Shown here piece after piece: positions 62,671-64,000 of a stretch of DNA of 64,000 nucleotides. Positions within the stretch are counted from its first letter, which is position 1. Each line of letters begins with the position of its first letter. Position numbers and translations under genes: made by a program. This DNA is from Oegoconia quadripuncta (lineage: Eukaryota > Arthropoda > Insecta > Lepidoptera > Autostichidae): assembly GCA_949316235.1 (NCBI GenBank), contig OX438748.1, positions 24,120,575-24,184,574 on the forward strand, read 5' to 3'. The notes beneath the pieces are model-generated. The model saw only the letters and a program-made list of their open reading frames with translations. It ran no database searches and was not told where the DNA came from.

Positions 62671-63285
62671 GCTTTGCTATTTTAAAATATTGTGTTGCCG
62701 TACTCACCAAAAACTAATTACCGACTCTACAACTGTCTTTAAAGAAGTTGTCATAATATTATTATTTAAGTCTACAATGGAATTAGTCATTTCGAACACC
62801 ATGATTTGTTACAGACAGCATTTTAGCATAAAAACTAGGAAATTGAGCGAAAACAGTATTGCTAATGTACTTATTTATTAAATATGGGTGCCTAAAAGGA
62901 ACCCACCTTGTTTCACCCCTATGCTCCTGAACTTCTCTGACAGGATACTATTTCTAAATTGCACACTGGTTTAAGCATAAGTACGTCGCTCGTAAGTTCC
63001 TACATTCTGATTAATACATAATCATACTTTGATTTTCTTTCCTACATATTTTTCAACACAATATTATATTTCCTTCAAATTTATTGAAAATACTGCAAAT
63101 AAAAAGAAAATATGCAAAATAAAGAGACCAGACTTACAGATTCCAGTTTTGGAATGGGATCTAAAAGATCTGTCTCTTAACATTAGACCATGAAAGTAGT
63201 TTCCCATCCCTAAACCGAAAGCTCGAGCAAGTGCAACCTAAACCGCACCGAAAAGCTCACCAATAAAAATCGATTCGAATCAATA
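62671..63285. other. Unassigned stretch
   Basis: No recognisable structure. Confidence 0.35.
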
Positions 63286-63290
63286 AAAAA

Positions 63291-63298
63291 TATCGATA
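63291..63298. promoter_or_regulatory. TATCGATA motif (possible DRE)
   Basis: A perfect TATCGATA, with another ATCGAT at 63269-63274. In Drosophila this is the DREF-bound core promoter element of housekeeping genes. An ATG-led frame begins 26 bp downstream. In AT-rich DNA an 8-mer can occur by chance. Confidence 0.25.
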
Positions 63299-63323
63299 AT
63301 CACGTTTACCGTGGTAACGGTGC

Positions 63324-63602
63324 ATGTCATTCATTACACATACAGTTTCATTTCAAGGAACACAGCTCGTTAAACTAAGCAGTGGTTTTGTTACGAATAT
63401 GGTATTCATTTGGGTGACGCGAAGCGGGCAGCGTGTTCATTATATTTTGACAAAGGAATACTTTGTGTACAGCATAAAGGAAGATTTGAAAAAAGAAAGA
63501 ACTGACTCAATTGCAGCTGATGAGTTCTTTGGGTATTTTTCATTTACATCAAAAAACTTGCTGGATTATTGTAAAATAATCAACATAATAACATTTCTAT
63601 AG
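63324..63602 (+). CDS. Candidate open frame (weak)
   Basis: 92 codons, with a moderately complex middle (VTRSGQRVHYILTKEYFVYS, IKEDLKKERTDSIAADEFFG). I recognise no family. It lies just after TATCGATA and before a Helitron-like repeat (63605). A second in-frame ATG at 63399 would give a shorter product. No obvious splice sites or polyadenylation signal support it. It may be chance or a decayed exon. Confidence 0.18.
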   Translation: MSFITHTVSFQGTQLVKLSSGFVTNMVFIWVTRSGQRVHYILTKEYFVYSIKEDLKKERTDSIAADEFFGYFSFTSKNLLDYCKIINIITFL

Positions 63603-63604
63603 AT

Positions 63605-63720
63605 AACAATACTCTAAATCTAACTTATAAATGCGAAAGTTTGTTTGTTTGTTTATTTGTTGCTTAGCCACCGCGGATGAAATTCGGTATATAGGTAGAA
63701 CATACCCTGGACTGAATTGT
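63605..63720 (+). repeat. Helitron-like repeat, 5' part
   Basis: TAACTTATAAATGCGAAAGT, TTGTTGCTTAGCCACCGCGG, ATGAAATTCGGTATATAGGT, AGAACATACCCTGGA. Truncated. Confidence 0.58.
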
Positions 63721-63774
63721 ATTTATTTTATTGAATATAAATGTAGATGAAAATAGAAACATTACTTTTAAGTC

Positions 63775-63848
63775 ACACACTTGCCACAAGTGCCTGGTTG
63801 GTGGTATCGCAGCATTCAGGGGACTGAGCGCATTGCCTCGTTGTTGAA
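63775..63848 (-). mobile_element. LINE-e scrap
   Basis: Minus-strand translation reads QQRGNALSPLNAAIPPTRHL, homologous to QRGNAASLLGTIPPTRDL in the copy at 49385-49830. Confidence 0.6.
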
Positions 63849-63894
63849 ATTAAATTAAATGAAATATTTATTGACAAGAATATGGTCTAATAAT

Positions 63895-64000
63895 TGGTCC
63901 AATAATCCATTATCTAGTATCCATAGCACAAGCTTTGCTTAGTTTGGGACTAGATGATTGGTGTAAGTGCCCGAAATATATTTATTTTTATATTTTTTTT
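63895..64000 (+). mobile_element. SINE-C tail
   Basis: TTATCTAGTATCCATAGCAC, GTTTGGGACTAGATGATTGG, then a TTTA/T-rich end running into the window edge. Head missing. Confidence 0.87.

Overview
This window looks like a gene-poor, transposon-saturated piece of an insect nuclear genome, most likely a moth or butterfly. The base composition is AT-rich. There are no operons and no ribosome-binding-site-led reading frames. Almost every protein-like stretch is the decayed C-terminus of a non-LTR retrotransposon (CR1/L2-like, Jockey-like and RTE-like). tRNA-derived SINEs with intact RNA polymerase III B-boxes recur throughout. The lepidopteran assignment rests on my recognition of these repeat types, not on a marker gene. 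No host gene could be established. Two short reading frames (53084-53311 and 63324-63602) are kept only as weak candidates.

Working family names used below. SINE-A has a tRNA-like head (TGGCTCAATG, then GGTTCGATCCC), a body containing GTCAGAGATAAGATAGCCAG, and a tail ATTGAGGTCAAGTAC plus poly(A). SINE-B has the head TGGTGTAGTGGTTAG, then GGTTCGAATCCCGCTAGGGG, and a tail CTAGATGGCGCTGTGTGTAT. SINE-C has the head CCGATTGGTGTAGTGG and a tail GTTTGGGACTAGATGATT. SINE-D has the head GTCGGTGGCTCAG and a tail CCAGCGTGGTGGACTATGG. LINE-a is CR1/L2-like with a TTTGAT-type 3' microsatellite. LINE-b is CR1/L2-like with an AAGTTTG-type end. LINE-c and LINE-d are related poly(A)-ended elements. T1 and T2 are DNA transposons flanked by TA. 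M1-M3 are foldback MITEs.

Layout. Positions 1-7.5 kb hold scattered LINE-b/c/d ends and SINE-A/B copies, including a SINE-B head turned into a perfect 28-bp hairpin. Positions 7.8-9.3 kb are T2, a 1.54-kb TA-flanked element with repeated subterminal 12-mers; a SINE-B/SINE-A chimera follows directly. Positions 9.7-16 kb hold SINEs A, C and D and an RTE-like end. Positions 16.7-17.6 kb are a 5'-truncated Jockey-like element with a strong 3'-UTR hairpin. Positions 19-27 kb hold LINE-b/SINE-A composites and nested SINE-B copies. Positions 27.5-34.8 kb are the standout structure: two nearly identical 2.2-kb T1 transposons in inverted orientation, 2.86 kb apart, each with TIRs and TA flanks and each carrying the same internal SINE-A. 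Positions 35-64 kb are a dense mosaic of SINEs, LINE ends, MITEs and a tetranucleotide microsatellite.

There is no cooperating gene set here. The biology is transposon nesting: many elements sit inside others, and several insertions can be ordered from their flanks. The T1 inverted pair, T2's motif arrays, the hairpin and the chimeric SINE are the observations most worth following up.
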